A DNA stretch of 64,000 nucleotides. It comes from UBA2821 sp902763335. GTDB taxonomy: Bacteria; Bacillota; Clostridia; Lachnospirales; Lachnospiraceae. The stretch is taken from assembly GCA_052066835.1 (NCBI GenBank), contig JBQHRJ010000003.1. One strand, written 5' to 3'. A program made the position numbers and the translations under genes. Positions 1 through 8,714 of the stretch are shown in pieces (the stretch's first letter is position 1; every line of letters starts with the position of its first letter). The notes under the pieces are model-generated. The model did not search any database and was not told where the DNA came from. It saw only the letters and a list, made by a program, of their open reading frames with translations.

Positions 1-126
1 ATCATTTACTCGGTAGGCGGCATGCCTGTGGAGGATATCGCATGGGGTGAAACAGTTTACAAAAATGCACTGAAAAAGGGCATTGGTGTGAAACTTAACC
101 TCTGGGATAAACCGGAGCTTGCATAG
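1..126 (+). CDS. C-terminal end of an unidentified protein (partial)
   Basis: Frame 1 is open from the first base of the window to a TAG at 124-126 and gives a 41-residue C-terminal tail ending in LWDKPELA. The start lies outside the window. I do not recognise the family from so short a tail. It is followed by a 60-base gap before the AraC-type gene on the same strand, and I see no terminator in that gap, so the two could be co-transcribed. That the frame is coding is inferred from its Lachnospiraceae-like codon use and position. Confidence 0.5.
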   Translation: MIYSVGGMPVEDIAWGETVYKNALKKGIGVKLNLWDKPELA

Positions 127-186
127 TCCCAGAACTATTGGCGGAATTGCAATGGTTATAACTGATGCATGTTGAGGTGAAAGGTC

Positions 187-996
187 ATGAGGAAAGTAAA
201 TTATATTAAACCATTGCAGCCATATATGGTTCTGGTGTCAGAAAATTATCAGAGGGTGGATGAGAACAGACTTGGCATTTCCCACTGTTATCAGATGGAT
301 TTGTCACAGAATATGGACAGTGAGGTGGATGCGGTTCCGGACGGATGTATAGATCTGGTGTTTTGTATAGATGACGGAAAAGTCAGTACTTCCATAGGTG
401 GAACAGTTCTAAAGGCGAAACATTGGGAACTGGGACATGGTGGAACATGTTTTGGCATAAGATTTATGCCGGGTAGCGGAGTGATGCCAAAGGAATTGTC
501 ACCGGACATGCTGGTAAATCAGGATATTGAGATAGATGGAAATATTTTTGGTGATAATCTTGTGGAAAAGTTATCAGAACAGGAGAATATGTACCGGAGA
601 GCAGAAATATTTATGAATGTTTATGAGACGTTAATTCATGATAATGAAGAAACAGGTTTAAAAAAGCGGATAGAAGAGTATATAAGGAACAGGGTCTGTC
701 AGAACGCGGGTCAGATTAATATGTCTGAACTTGCACAGGAGACCGGATATTCGGAGTGTTATCTTCGCAGGGTGTTTAAGGAATATAACGGAATATCACC
801 TAAACAGTTTGCACAGTACATACGATTTCAAAATCTTTTAACCATATTGAAAAACAGTGACACATCAAATGAGAATCTCGCACTTGACTGTGGGTACTAT
901 GATGAGGCGCATATGATGAAAGAGTTTAGAAATTATGCAGGAATGACCATAGAAAAATATAAGAAGATTATTACACCGAAAAAGGATTTATTATAG
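187..996 (+). CDS. AraC-family transcriptional regulator with DUF6597-type N-terminal domain
   Basis: This 269-residue protein is a DNA-binding transcription factor. Residues about 1-135 resemble the DUF6597-type sensor domain, with the typical phrases VPDGCIDLVF and FGIRFMPG. Residues about 160-262 form the double helix-turn-helix AraC domain (MSELAQETGYSECYLRRVFK, then a second helix-turn-helix around LALDCGYYDEAHMMKEFRNY). The start ATG follows a GAGGTGAAAGG ribosome site. The gene ends 11 bases before a PII-like gene and an APC permease on the same strand, so it probably controls that pair or is co-transcribed with it. The ligand is unknown. Confidence 0.85.
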   Translation: MRKVNYIKPLQPYMVLVSENYQRVDENRLGISHCYQMDLSQNMDSEVDAVPDGCIDLVFCIDDGKVSTSIGGTVLKAKHWELGHGGTCFGIRFMPGSGVMPKELSPDMLVNQDIEIDGNIFGDNLVEKLSEQENMYRRAEIFMNVYETLIHDNEETGLKKRIEEYIRNRVCQNAGQINMSELAQETGYSECYLRRVFKEYNGISPKQFAQYIRFQNLLTILKNSDTSNENLALDCGYYDEAHMMKEFRNYAGMTIEKYKKIITPKKDLL

Positions 997-1007
997 GAGG
1001 AACGCAT

Positions 1008-1355
1008 ATGAGTGAATTATCAAAGATAGAAATAATAACAGGAATGTCAAAGTTATCAAAGCTCAAGACAGCATTAAGCAAAATAGGAGTAAGAGGAATC
1101 ACGGTAATGCAGGTGTTAGGCTGTGGTGTGGAAAAAGGAACTCAGGAATATGAGGTTGATGAAAATGAGATAATGGAGCTGCTCCCGAAACAGCAGATTA
1201 ATATCGTAGTGGAAACTTCAAAAGTGGATAAGGTAATAGAAACAGTCAAACAGGAACTTTACACAGGACATATAGGAGATGGAAAAATCTTTGTGTATGG
1301 TATAGACAATGTGGTTCGTGTACGTACCGGTGAAGAAGGAAATGATGCACTGTAG
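1008..1355 (+). CDS. PII-family nitrogen regulatory protein with an altered T-loop
   Basis: This 115-residue protein belongs to the GlnB/GlnK PII family, whose trimers bind ATP/ADP and 2-oxoglutarate and control transporters and enzymes. The signature regions are clear: TGHIGDGKIFVY near residue 86 and the C-terminal VRVRTGEEG. Ungapped alignment with E. coli GlnB puts Glu54 where the uridylylated Tyr51 lies, and Glu42 where the 2-oxoglutarate-contacting Gln39 lies. The whole T-loop is acidic. It therefore probably keeps the nucleotide site but is not uridylylated. A strong AGGAGG site precedes the ATG. The next gene, 48 bases downstream, is an APC permease, which suggests the protein gates that permease. 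The partner is inferred. Confidence 0.85.
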   Translation: MSELSKIEIITGMSKLSKLKTALSKIGVRGITVMQVLGCGVEKGTQEYEVDENEIMELLPKQQINIVVETSKVDKVIETVKQELYTGHIGDGKIFVYGIDNVVRVRTGEEGNDAL

Positions 1356-1403
1356 AGTTTCGTAATTATATAAGATGATTTAGAATCTGGAAAGGAGCAG
1401 CAT

Positions 1404-2807
1404 ATGGAAGATAAAAAATTAGGCTTGGGAACCGTGGTATCCATCTCTGTCGGACTCGTTGTTGCCACAAGCTGTCTCGTATCTCTTGGAACAGGTGCAG
1501 GAACACTTGGAATAACCTTTGTGCTTGCAATGGTTATTGCGATGATGCTAAATATGACTACCGTGGCATCTCTTTCAGAACTTAATGCCATTATGCCAAA
1601 CACAACCGGTGGACTTGCTCAGTATTCACTGGCGGCACTTGGCCCGTTTCCGACTATTATATCCATGGTCGGAGGGTATCTTATATGCAACACGTTATCG
1701 TGTGGAGTTGAGGCATCTATATTTTCATTCTCAGTGACGAGTCTTGTGGGAGATGCGGTACCGAGTCTTGCGTATACCGGAATAATGGTTGCACTGGTGC
1801 TTGTTGCAAATCTGTTCGGTGTGGATTTGTTTGCAAAGATTCAGAATATTGTGGCGGCACTGCTTATCGGTTCACTGGTTATCATGGGACTTATCGGAGC
1901 ATTTGGAATGGGAACCGGTACAGAGATAGAGCAGCCGTTGGTACTTAACAGTAACATAAATAACATCATATCCATGACGGCGGTAGCGTTCTGGCTGTTT
2001 ATCGGTGCTGAATATGCGATTCCGGTATCAAAGGATGTGAAGAATGCAAAGAGAAATGTACCACTTGGAATGATGTTGGGTCTCCTTGTTGTCTGTATCA
2101 TGCAGACGATAATGATATTCGGATTCCATAATTATACACCGTGGGCAGAGCTTAAAGATTCGGCTGCACCACATCTTCTGTATGGTTATTATCTGCTTGG
2201 AGATTTTGGTAAGATATGGATGGTTTTAGTTGGAGCACTTGCTGTTATAAGTACACAGAATTCTACCGTAAATTCTCTCGCAAGTATATGTCAGGGAATG
2301 GCAAAAATGAATATGCTTCCACATATATTTGCAAAAACCAACAAACATGGAATGCCTTGGTTTGGCCAGGTATTTGTAAGTGTTTCAATATTTATATTTG
2401 CAGCACTCAGTAATAATTCGGCAGATGCCATCAACTTTCTGATTCTGGCAGGATCCGTGTTCTGGATGATATCATACATACTTGCCCATATAGATGTACT
2501 GGTATTCCGTAAGAGACTTCCTAAGGTTCCAAGAAGTTTTAAGGTTCCGGGCGGTCCGGTCATACCGATAATCGGTATAGTGGGAACTACACTGATGGTT
2601 CTCGGAATATCATCAGATCCGGTTGAGCGTATGAAGATATGGCTGCTCACCGGTGTGACATTTGTAGCGCTTGGAATATATGCATTCTTCTGGATAAAAT
2701 ACAGAATGAAAATGAAAGTATTTAAGAGCGTGCCGATAGAAAAAGTCATGGCGATGGATAATAATTTATATTATATAGAAAGAAAACGATTGGGCATATG
2801 GAAATAG
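1404..2807 (+). CDS. APC-superfamily amino acid permease
   Basis: This 467-residue integral membrane protein has about 12 hydrophobic segments. It matches the amino acid-polyamine-organocation (APC) superfamily, with the N-terminal first helix phrase TVVSISVGLVVATSC and the conserved VAFWLFIGAEYAIPVSKDVK region in the middle. It should import an amino acid or amine across the cytoplasmic membrane. The substrate cannot be read from the sequence. It starts at an ATG after AAAGGAG. It lies directly behind the PII-like gene and is closed by a good terminator at 2825-2866, so the AraC-type regulator, PII-like protein and permease probably form one unit. Confidence 0.85.
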   Translation: MEDKKLGLGTVVSISVGLVVATSCLVSLGTGAGTLGITFVLAMVIAMMLNMTTVASLSELNAIMPNTTGGLAQYSLAALGPFPTIISMVGGYLICNTLSCGVEASIFSFSVTSLVGDAVPSLAYTGIMVALVLVANLFGVDLFAKIQNIVAALLIGSLVIMGLIGAFGMGTGTEIEQPLVLNSNINNIISMTAVAFWLFIGAEYAIPVSKDVKNAKRNVPLGMMLGLLVVCIMQTIMIFGFHNYTPWAELKDSAAPHLLYGYYLLGDFGKIWMVLVGALAVISTQNSTVNSLASICQGMAKMNMLPHIFAKTNKHGMPWFGQVFVSVSIFIFAALSNNSADAINFLILAGSVFWMISYILAHIDVLVFRKRLPKVPRSFKVPGGPVIPIIGIVGTTLMVLGISSDPVERMKIWLLTGVTFVALGIYAFFWIKYRMKMKVFKSVPIEKVMAMDNNLYYIERKRLGIWK

Positions 2808-2824
2808 AATAATTTATATAAAGA

Positions 2825-2866
2825 AGACTTTACTTACAGTGAAAGCTGACGGTAAAGTCTTTTTTT
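2825..2866 (+). terminator. Rho-independent terminator after the APC permease
   Basis: Inverted arms AGACTTTAC (2825-2833) and GTAAAGTCT (2852-2860) are followed by a T-run to 2866. It separates the permease unit from the fructose operon. Confidence 0.8.
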
Positions 2867-2885
2867 GAAGGAAAAAGAAAGCTAA

Positions 2886-2943
2886 TGACGGAATCTGAAA
2901 GAAATTTAACAAAAATGACGGAAAATAATTGACAGTGACGGAA
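2886..2943 (+). promoter_or_regulatory. Three direct TGACGGAA repeats, putative operators of the fru regulator
   Basis: The octamer TGACGGAA occurs at 2886-2893, 2916-2923 and 2936-2943. The start-to-start spacings are 30 and 20 bases, i.e. about three and two helical turns, so all three lie on the same DNA face. The third copy is between the -35 and -10 boxes of the promoter and the second just upstream of the -35. This is the arrangement expected of operators bound by a DeoR-type repressor. That the first gene of the operon binds them is inference. Confidence 0.7.
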
Positions 2944-2957
2944 AATGATTGTATAAT
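2929..2957 (+). promoter_or_regulatory. Sigma-A promoter of the fructose PTS operon
   Basis: A perfect TTGACA (2929-2934), 17-base spacer and perfect TATAAT (2952-2957) lie 55 bases upstream of the regulator gene. The spacer contains the third TGACGGAA repeat. Confidence 0.85.
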
Positions 2958-3011
2958 AGCATTATAAACAACGAGACAATAAAAATTATCCCCGAAGGAG
3001 TGATGAAAAAA

Positions 3012-3755
3012 ATGTTAATAGAAAAACGTTTTCGGGAAATACTTGAAATAGTAAACCGTGAAAAAAGTGTAACAGTACAGGAACTGATGGAAATACTTGG
3101 AACGTCAGAATCTACGATAAGAAGGGACTTAAATACACTTTCACAGGAAGGAAAGCTGGTAAAGGTTCATGGCGGTGCAGTTGCAATTGAGGGCATATAC
3201 GCAGGAACAGATGCAGAGGTGCAGGTCAGGCAGGAACTTAACACAGAGGCAAAATCAGAAATAGCAGGTTATGCCGCCAGTTTGATTGAAAATGACGATT
3301 TTGTATATCTGGATGCAGGAACAACCACAGAGAGAGTCATAGATTATCTTACATCTAAAGGAACCGTGTTTGTGACAAATTCATGGATACATGCAAAGAA
3401 ATTGTCAAAGAAAGGATATAAAGCATATATCCTTGGCGGAGAATTTAAGGCAGATACAGAGGCGGTTATAGGAGAGGAAGCCTTGGGAAGCCTTGAAAAA
3501 TATAACTTTACAAAAGGTTTTTTTGGAACTAACGGAGTAGGAAGAAAGGAGGGATTCAGCACACCGGATGCAAAGGAAGCTTCAGTTAAAAGAAAGGCAA
3601 TGTCAAAATGTGGTCAGAAATATGTGCTTGCAGACAGCAGCAAATTTTCTAAAATATCCCCGGTGACATTTGCAGGTTTTTCAGAAGCTACGGTGATTAC
3701 AACGAAGGATGTGGATGCAGCTTATAAGGAATGTGCAAACGTATTGGAGGTGTAG
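3012..3755 (+). CDS. fruR: DeoR-family regulator of the fructose operon (FruR-like)
   Basis: This 247-residue protein has an N-terminal DeoR helix-turn-helix (VTVQELMEILGTSESTIRRD) and a C-terminal sugar-phosphate sensor domain with the family phrases DAGTTTERV and NSWIHAKKL. Such regulators sense a phosphosugar, here probably fructose 1-phosphate. I chose ATG 3012 because AAGGAG at 2995-3000 lies 11 bases upstream. ATG 3003 is only 2 bases from that site, and the TTG at 2949 overlaps the -10 box. It is the first gene of a five-gene operon and ends 3 bases before fruK. Repression through the TGACGGAA repeats is inferred. Confidence 0.85.
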   Translation: MLIEKRFREILEIVNREKSVTVQELMEILGTSESTIRRDLNTLSQEGKLVKVHGGAVAIEGIYAGTDAEVQVRQELNTEAKSEIAGYAASLIENDDFVYLDAGTTTERVIDYLTSKGTVFVTNSWIHAKKLSKKGYKAYILGGEFKADTEAVIGEEALGSLEKYNFTKGFFGTNGVGRKEGFSTPDAKEASVKRKAMSKCGQKYVLADSSKFSKISPVTFAGFSEATVITTKDVDAAYKECANVLEV

Positions 3756-3758
3756 ACA

Positions 3759-4682
3759 GTGATATATACAGTTACATTTAATCCGTCTCTTGATTATATA
3801 GTATCTGTTGACAAATTTGTTACAGGAAAAGTCAACAGAACAGGAGATGAGAAAATATTTGCCGGAGGGAAAGGCGTTAATGTATCGATAGTCCTGAAAA
3901 ATCTGGGATATGAGAATACGGCACTTGGATATACCGCCGGATTTACGGGAAATGAGATAGAGAGGATTCTTCAGGAAAAGGGTATAAGCACAAGATTCAA
4001 GAATGTGACAACAGGTATAAGCAGAATAAATGTCAAATTAAAATCTGATGAGGAGACAGAGATAAACGGTCAGGGACCGGCAATCACCACAGAAGATGTG
4101 GAAGCATTGTATGACAGGTTAGATACGGATTTGAAAGAAGGTGACATTTTAGTTCTGGCAGGAAGTATTCCCGATGTAATGTCACAGGAGACATACAGCA
4201 ATATAATGAAGCGTCTTGAAAATAAAAATATAAATATAATAGTGGATGCTACAAAAGATTTGCTCGTAAATGTATTAAAATATCATCCGTTTCTTATAAA
4301 GCCAAACAATCATGAGCTTGGAGAGATAGTAGGAGCGGAGATAAATACAAGAGAAGAAGCCTGCATGTATGCGAAGAAATTACAGGAAATGGGTGCCAAA
4401 AATGTTCTTGTATCCATGGCAGGTGAGGGTGCAGTTCTCGTTACGGAGACAGGAGAAGAGTATCAGTCAGAACCACCTAAGGGAAAGGTAGTCAACTCAG
4501 TCGGAGCCGGAGATTCCATGGTAGCCGGATTCATAGCAGGTTATCTTAAGAATCACAGTTATGAGGAAGCATTTAAAATGGGACTCTGTACAGGAAGTGC
4601 CAGTGCATTTTCACAGGAACTGGCTACGAAAGATGAGGTTGAATCTCTTATGAAGGATTTTGAAAGGAGTGGTGTTTTATGA
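3759..4682 (+). CDS. fruK: 1-phosphofructokinase
   Basis: This 307-residue PfkB-family kinase converts fructose 1-phosphate to fructose 1,6-bisphosphate in the cytoplasm. It begins with the family phrase VTFNPSLDY, has the substrate loop AGGKGVNVS near residue 37, and the C-terminal PfkB signature NSVGAGDSMVAGF with the catalytic Asp. It starts at GTG 3759, 8 bases after a TGGAGG site. The stop overlaps the fruA start by 4 bases (ATGA), so translation is coupled to the transporter that produces its substrate. Tagatose-6-phosphate kinase (LacC) is a close relative, but the EIIABC neighbour favours FruK. Confidence 0.93.
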   Translation: MIYTVTFNPSLDYIVSVDKFVTGKVNRTGDEKIFAGGKGVNVSIVLKNLGYENTALGYTAGFTGNEIERILQEKGISTRFKNVTTGISRINVKLKSDEETEINGQGPAITTEDVEALYDRLDTDLKEGDILVLAGSIPDVMSQETYSNIMKRLENKNINIIVDATKDLLVNVLKYHPFLIKPNNHELGEIVGAEINTREEACMYAKKLQEMGAKNVLVSMAGEGAVLVTETGEEYQSEPPKGKVVNSVGAGDSMVAGFIAGYLKNHSYEEAFKMGLCTGSASAFSQELATKDEVESLMKDFERSGVL

Positions 4683-6619
4683 AGATAACAGATTTACTGG
4701 ATAAAAGAAGTATTGAGTTAAACGGTAAGGCCGCCGATAAGGAAAATGTTTTGAATAAAATGGTAGACCTTATGGCAAAGAGTGGTAAAATAAATAATAT
4801 AGAAAAATACAGAAAAGGCGTATTTGCAAGAGAGGAAGAAGGTACTACAGGTATAGGAGAGGGAATAGCCATACCACACTGCAAATCAGATGCGGTAACA
4901 AAACCGGGACTTGCGGCAATGGTAATTCCTGACGGTGCAGAGTTTGATGCACTTGACGGACAGCCTGTAAATCTTATATTTCTTATAGCAGCACCGGATA
5001 CGGAAGACAATATACATCTTGATGTGTTAAGCAGACTTTCAGTATTTCTGATGGATGAGGAATTTACCAAATCACTCAGAAATGCAAAATCTACAGATGA
5101 GTTTATGAATATCATAGACATGGCTGAGAATGCTAAGGATGATACAAAGGAAAATGAATCGGCAGAGATTCAGTATGTAAAGTCAGACGTTAAACTTTTA
5201 GCAGTTACCGGATGTCCTACAGGTATAGCACATACTTATATGGCAGCTGAAAGTCTTGAGAAGAAAGCACAGGATATGGGCTACAGTATCAAGGTAGAGA
5301 CAAGAGGTTCGGGCGGTGCAAAAAATGTTCTTACAGCAAAGGAAATCGAAGAGGCCGACTGTATAATAGTGGCAGCGGATACACAGGTACCTATGGAGAG
5401 ATTTGACGGCAAGAAAGTTATCGAGTGTAAGGTTTCTGATGGTATAAGTAAAGCTGAAGAGCTTATAAATAAAGCGGTATCAGGTGATGTACATGTGTAT
5501 AAGGCACAGGGCGGAGCAGTTAAAAACACTGAAGATGATGGAAGTGACGGTATAGGTCACAGAGTGTACAAGCATCTTATGAATGGTGTATCACACATGC
5601 TTCCGTTCGTAGTAGGCGGAGGAATACTTATAGCGATAGCATTTCTTCTTGATGATTATACGATTGATCCGGCAAATTTTGGTACAAATACACCGGTTGC
5701 AGCATGGTTTAAATATATAGGTGGATATGCATTCAGCTTTATGCTTCCGGTTCTCGCAGGATATATTGCAATGAGTATTGCAGACAGGCCGGGACTTGTA
5801 GTCGGTTTCGTAGGCGGCTATATCGCATCTGTCGGTGCAACATTTTCAAATCCTACACCTGAAGGAAATATTCCGGCAGGATTTTTAGGAGCATTGCTGG
5901 CAGGTTTTGTTGCAGGATATATAGTATTATTACTTAAGAAAATATGCGAATATCTTCCTAAGGCACTGGATGGAATCAAGTCAATTCTTATATATCCTTT
6001 AGGCGGTGTGTTCCTTATCGGTTTATTCATGTGTGCTGTTGATCCGGCTGTAGCATGGTTAAACTCAGGACTTTCATCATTCCTTAGTTCAATGGGTGAT
6101 TCAAGTAAGATATTACTGGGATGTATACTTGGAGGAATGATGTCAATCGACATGGGTGGTCCTTTTAACAAGGCAGCTTATGTATTTGGAACAGGAATGC
6201 TTGCTGAACAGTCAGAAAGCGGATTTATGATAATGGCAGCAGTTATGGTCGGAGGAATGATACCTCCTCTTGCAATTGCACTTGCATCAACAATATTTAA
6301 AGACAAATTTACAGACAAAGAGAGAAAATCAGGATTGGTTAATTACATCATGGGACTCTGTTTTATATCAGAAGGTGCTATCCCATATGCAGCATCTGAT
6401 CCGTTAAGAGTTATCCCATCGTGCATCGTAGGTTCAGCAGTTGCCGGAGGATTGTCAATGGCATTCGGATGCACACTCAGGGCACCACACGGAGGAATAT
6501 TTGTATTCCCTACAGTTGGAAATGTATGGGGATATATAATAGCACTTGTAGCAGGAACAATAGTTGGAGCGGTAATGCTTGGTTTATTAAAAAAGAAAGT
6601 TGAGAATGGAGGAAACTAA
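4679..6619 (+). CDS. fruA: PTS fructose transporter subunit EIIABC
   Basis: This 646-residue protein carries all three PTS fructose modules in one chain. The EIIA domain (about 1-150) has the phosphorylated His67 in AIPHCKS. The EIIB domain (about 170-270) has Cys179 in VTGCPTGIAHTYMA. The EIIC domain (about 290-640) has roughly ten membrane segments with GGPFNKAAY. It imports fructose and releases fructose 1-phosphate inside the cell, taking phosphate from HPr. It overlaps fruK by 4 bases and is followed at once by HPr and enzyme I. The length and A-B-C order are normal for Gram-positive FruA. Confidence 0.94.
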   Translation: MKITDLLDKRSIELNGKAADKENVLNKMVDLMAKSGKINNIEKYRKGVFAREEEGTTGIGEGIAIPHCKSDAVTKPGLAAMVIPDGAEFDALDGQPVNLIFLIAAPDTEDNIHLDVLSRLSVFLMDEEFTKSLRNAKSTDEFMNIIDMAENAKDDTKENESAEIQYVKSDVKLLAVTGCPTGIAHTYMAAESLEKKAQDMGYSIKVETRGSGGAKNVLTAKEIEEADCIIVAADTQVPMERFDGKKVIECKVSDGISKAEELINKAVSGDVHVYKAQGGAVKNTEDDGSDGIGHRVYKHLMNGVSHMLPFVVGGGILIAIAFLLDDYTIDPANFGTNTPVAAWFKYIGGYAFSFMLPVLAGYIAMSIADRPGLVVGFVGGYIASVGATFSNPTPEGNIPAGFLGALLAGFVAGYIVLLLKKICEYLPKALDGIKSILIYPLGGVFLIGLFMCAVDPAVAWLNSGLSSFLSSMGDSSKILLGCILGGMMSIDMGGPFNKAAYVFGTGMLAEQSESGFMIMAAVMVGGMIPPLAIALASTIFKDKFTDKERKSGLVNYIMGLCFISEGAIPYAASDPLRVIPSCIVGSAVAGGLSMAFGCTLRAPHGGIFVFPTVGNVWGYIIALVAGTIVGAVMLGLLKKKVENGGN

Positions 6620-6620
6620 T

Positions 6621-6878
6621 ATGAGAGAATTAAATTATGTAATCACAGATCCACAGGGAATGCACGCGAGACCGGCAGGTTTATTTGTAAAGGAAGCAGC
6701 AGCCTGCAAGTGTACGGTAAAGATTTCAAAGGACGGCAAAGAAGTAGATGCAAAGAGAATACTCGGAGTTATGAGCCTTGGAATCAAACAGGACCAGGAG
6801 ATAACAGTGAAGTTTGACGGAGAAGATGAAGAACAGGCTTGTGAGAAAATTAAGACATTTCTTGAAGCAAATTTGTAA
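6621..6878 (+). CDS. ptsH: HPr phosphocarrier protein with Arg at the Ser46 position
   Basis: This 85-residue HPr passes phosphate from enzyme I to EIIA. The active-site His15 is present in the motif GMHARPAG. Alignment with B. subtilis HPr needs no gap through residue 52 and shows AKRILGVMSLG where B. subtilis has KSIMGVMSLG. The HprK-phosphorylated Ser46 is therefore Arg46. A carbon-catabolite role through P-Ser-HPr/CcpA is thus not possible for this copy, so it may serve this operon only. ATG 6621 follows GGAGG by 8 bases. Another, regular HPr may be encoded elsewhere. Confidence 0.92.
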   Translation: MRELNYVITDPQGMHARPAGLFVKEAAACKCTVKISKDGKEVDAKRILGVMSLGIKQDQEITVKFDGEDEEQACEKIKTFLEANL

Positions 6879-6936
6879 AAAGACCAGATGATAACAGGCA
6901 ATGTACAGGATAAATGCCGGAAATATGGAGGTGCGT

Positions 6937-8550
6937 ATGGAAGCTGCAAGAGGAAAAAGTGTATATGGAGGAGTTGCCATAGGCAGGGCATGGGTATATG
7001 ACAAAGGCGATTCTACTGTAAAAAGACAACACATAAATGATACGGCAAAGGAAATAGAGAGGTTTGAGGCAGCCAAAGAGACTGCAAAGGAGCAGCTTAA
7101 GAATCTTTATGAAAAAGCATTAAAGGAAGTCGGAGAGGTGAATGCACAGATATTTGAAGTTCACCAGATGATGCTTGATGATATGGATTATGTTGAATCT
7201 ATAACCCATATGATAGAGAATCAGAATGTGAATGCTGAGTATTCGGTTGCAGTTACTTCGGACAATTTTTCAGAGATGTTTGCAGCAATGGATGATGATT
7301 ATATGAGAGCCAGAGCAGCAGACATAAAGGATATATCAAATCGTCTTATAAATGTTCTTCAGGGAAAAGAGGACGGTGGAGTATCCGGAAATGAGCCGGT
7401 AGTCATTATTGCAGATGATCTTGCTCCGAGTGAAACAGTTCAGCTCGACAAAAGTAAGGTGCTCGCATTTGTCACAAGACACGGTTCTACCAATTCACAT
7501 ACCGCAATCCTTGCAAGAACAATGAATATTCCGGCACTTATCGGAGTGGATTATCCTGAGGACATTGACGGAAAAAATGTCATTGTTGACGGATATGGCG
7601 GAGAACTGCACATTGAACCGGATGAAATACTTTTAGACAAGTTCAGGCAGATTAAAGAAGAGGATGCCGGAAAACAGAAACTTCTGATGGAACTTAAAGG
7701 CAAGGAAGATGTTACAAAATCAGGTAAAAGGATTAAGCTTTATGCTAATATCGGAGGAGTGTCGGATGTTGTTTCGGTTCTTAAAAATGACGGTTCGGGT
7801 ATAGGACTTTTCAGAAGTGAATTTCTATATCTTGGCAGGGATAATTATCCTACAGAGGAAGAACAGTTTCAGGCATACAAATCTGTAGCGGAAAACATGG
7901 CAGGCAAGAAAGTCATTATCAGAACCCTTGATATAGGAGCTGATAAAAAGGCAGATTACTTTGGATTTGATGCAGAGGAAAATCCGGCAATGGGTTACAG
8001 AGCCATAAGAATATGCCTCAAGCAGCCAGATATATTTAAGACACAGCTCAGGGCAATCTACAGGGCAAGTCATTATGGAAATATAGCCATTATGTATCCA
8101 ATGATAATCTCACTTTCTGAAGTGAAGAAAATCAGGGAAATAGTAAATGAGGTAAAGGCAGAACTTGACAGTCAGCAGATTCCTTATGGTGAAGTGGAGC
8201 AGGGAATAATGATAGAGACCCCGGCCGCAGTCATGATAAGTGATATACTTGCAAAGGAAGTGGATTTCTTCAGTATAGGCACAAATGACCTGACACAGTA
8301 TACTCTTGCAATAGACAGGCAGAATCCTCATCTTGATGATATATATGATTCACACCATGAGGCAGTACTTCGGATGATAAAGATGACGATTGAAAACGGA
8401 CATAAAGAAAACTGCTGGGTAGGTATATGTGGAGAACTTGGAGCAGATACATCACTTACCGAAGAATTTATAAAGATGGGAATTGATGAATTGTCAGTTA
8501 CACCTTCAGCTATACTTAAAGTCAGAGACAAAATCAGAAAATGTGAATAA
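6937..8550 (+). CDS. ptsI: PTS enzyme I (phosphoenolpyruvate-protein phosphotransferase)
   Basis: This 537-residue enzyme starts the PTS chain by taking phosphate from PEP and giving it to HPr. The swivelling-domain histidine lies in HGSTNSHTAILAR. The PEP-binding barrel carries GLFRSEFLYLGR, the phrase SIGTNDLTQYTLA and the C-terminal catalytic cysteine region VGICGELGAD. I chose ATG 6937, 5 bases behind GGAGG, rather than the in-frame ATG at 6901, which has no ribosome site. It is the last gene of the fru operon and is followed by a terminator at 8565-8603. Confidence 0.93.
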   Translation: MEAARGKSVYGGVAIGRAWVYDKGDSTVKRQHINDTAKEIERFEAAKETAKEQLKNLYEKALKEVGEVNAQIFEVHQMMLDDMDYVESITHMIENQNVNAEYSVAVTSDNFSEMFAAMDDDYMRARAADIKDISNRLINVLQGKEDGGVSGNEPVVIIADDLAPSETVQLDKSKVLAFVTRHGSTNSHTAILARTMNIPALIGVDYPEDIDGKNVIVDGYGGELHIEPDEILLDKFRQIKEEDAGKQKLLMELKGKEDVTKSGKRIKLYANIGGVSDVVSVLKNDGSGIGLFRSEFLYLGRDNYPTEEEQFQAYKSVAENMAGKKVIIRTLDIGADKKADYFGFDAEENPAMGYRAIRICLKQPDIFKTQLRAIYRASHYGNIAIMYPMIISLSEVKKIREIVNEVKAELDSQQIPYGEVEQGIMIETPAAVMISDILAKEVDFFSIGTNDLTQYTLAIDRQNPHLDDIYDSHHEAVLRMIKMTIENGHKENCWVGICGELGADTSLTEEFIKMGIDELSVTPSAILKVRDKIRKCE

Positions 8551-8564
8551 TAAATGATGAAATT

Positions 8565-8603
8565 AAACTCTCATATGGTGCTCTGCATCATGTGGGAGTT
8601 TTT
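8565..8603 (+). terminator. Terminator of the fru-pts operon
   Basis: An imperfect hairpin pairs AAACTCTCATATG (8565-8577) with CATGTGGGAGTTT (8589-8601) and ends in a T-run. Confidence 0.7.
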
Positions 8604-8629
8604 AGTATGCCTGCGATTTTATGCCAGCC

Positions 8630-8658
8630 TTGAATAAGAAAAATGGCTGTGTTAAAAT
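8630..8658 (+). promoter_or_regulatory. Predicted sigma-A promoter for the small unknown gene
   Basis: TTGAAT (8630-8635), a 17-base spacer and TAAAAT (8653-8658), located 57 bases upstream of the chosen start. Confidence 0.55.
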
Positions 8659-8714
8659 GTAAGATATTGTATATCGGTATGATGTCGGTATATATGAGGA
8701 AAGGAACATTACTG

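Noticed and set aside
2949..3011. Extended N-terminus of the DeoR-type regulator from a TTG at 2949
   Set aside because: The TTG overlaps the -10 box of a perfect promoter, so it would not be in the mRNA.
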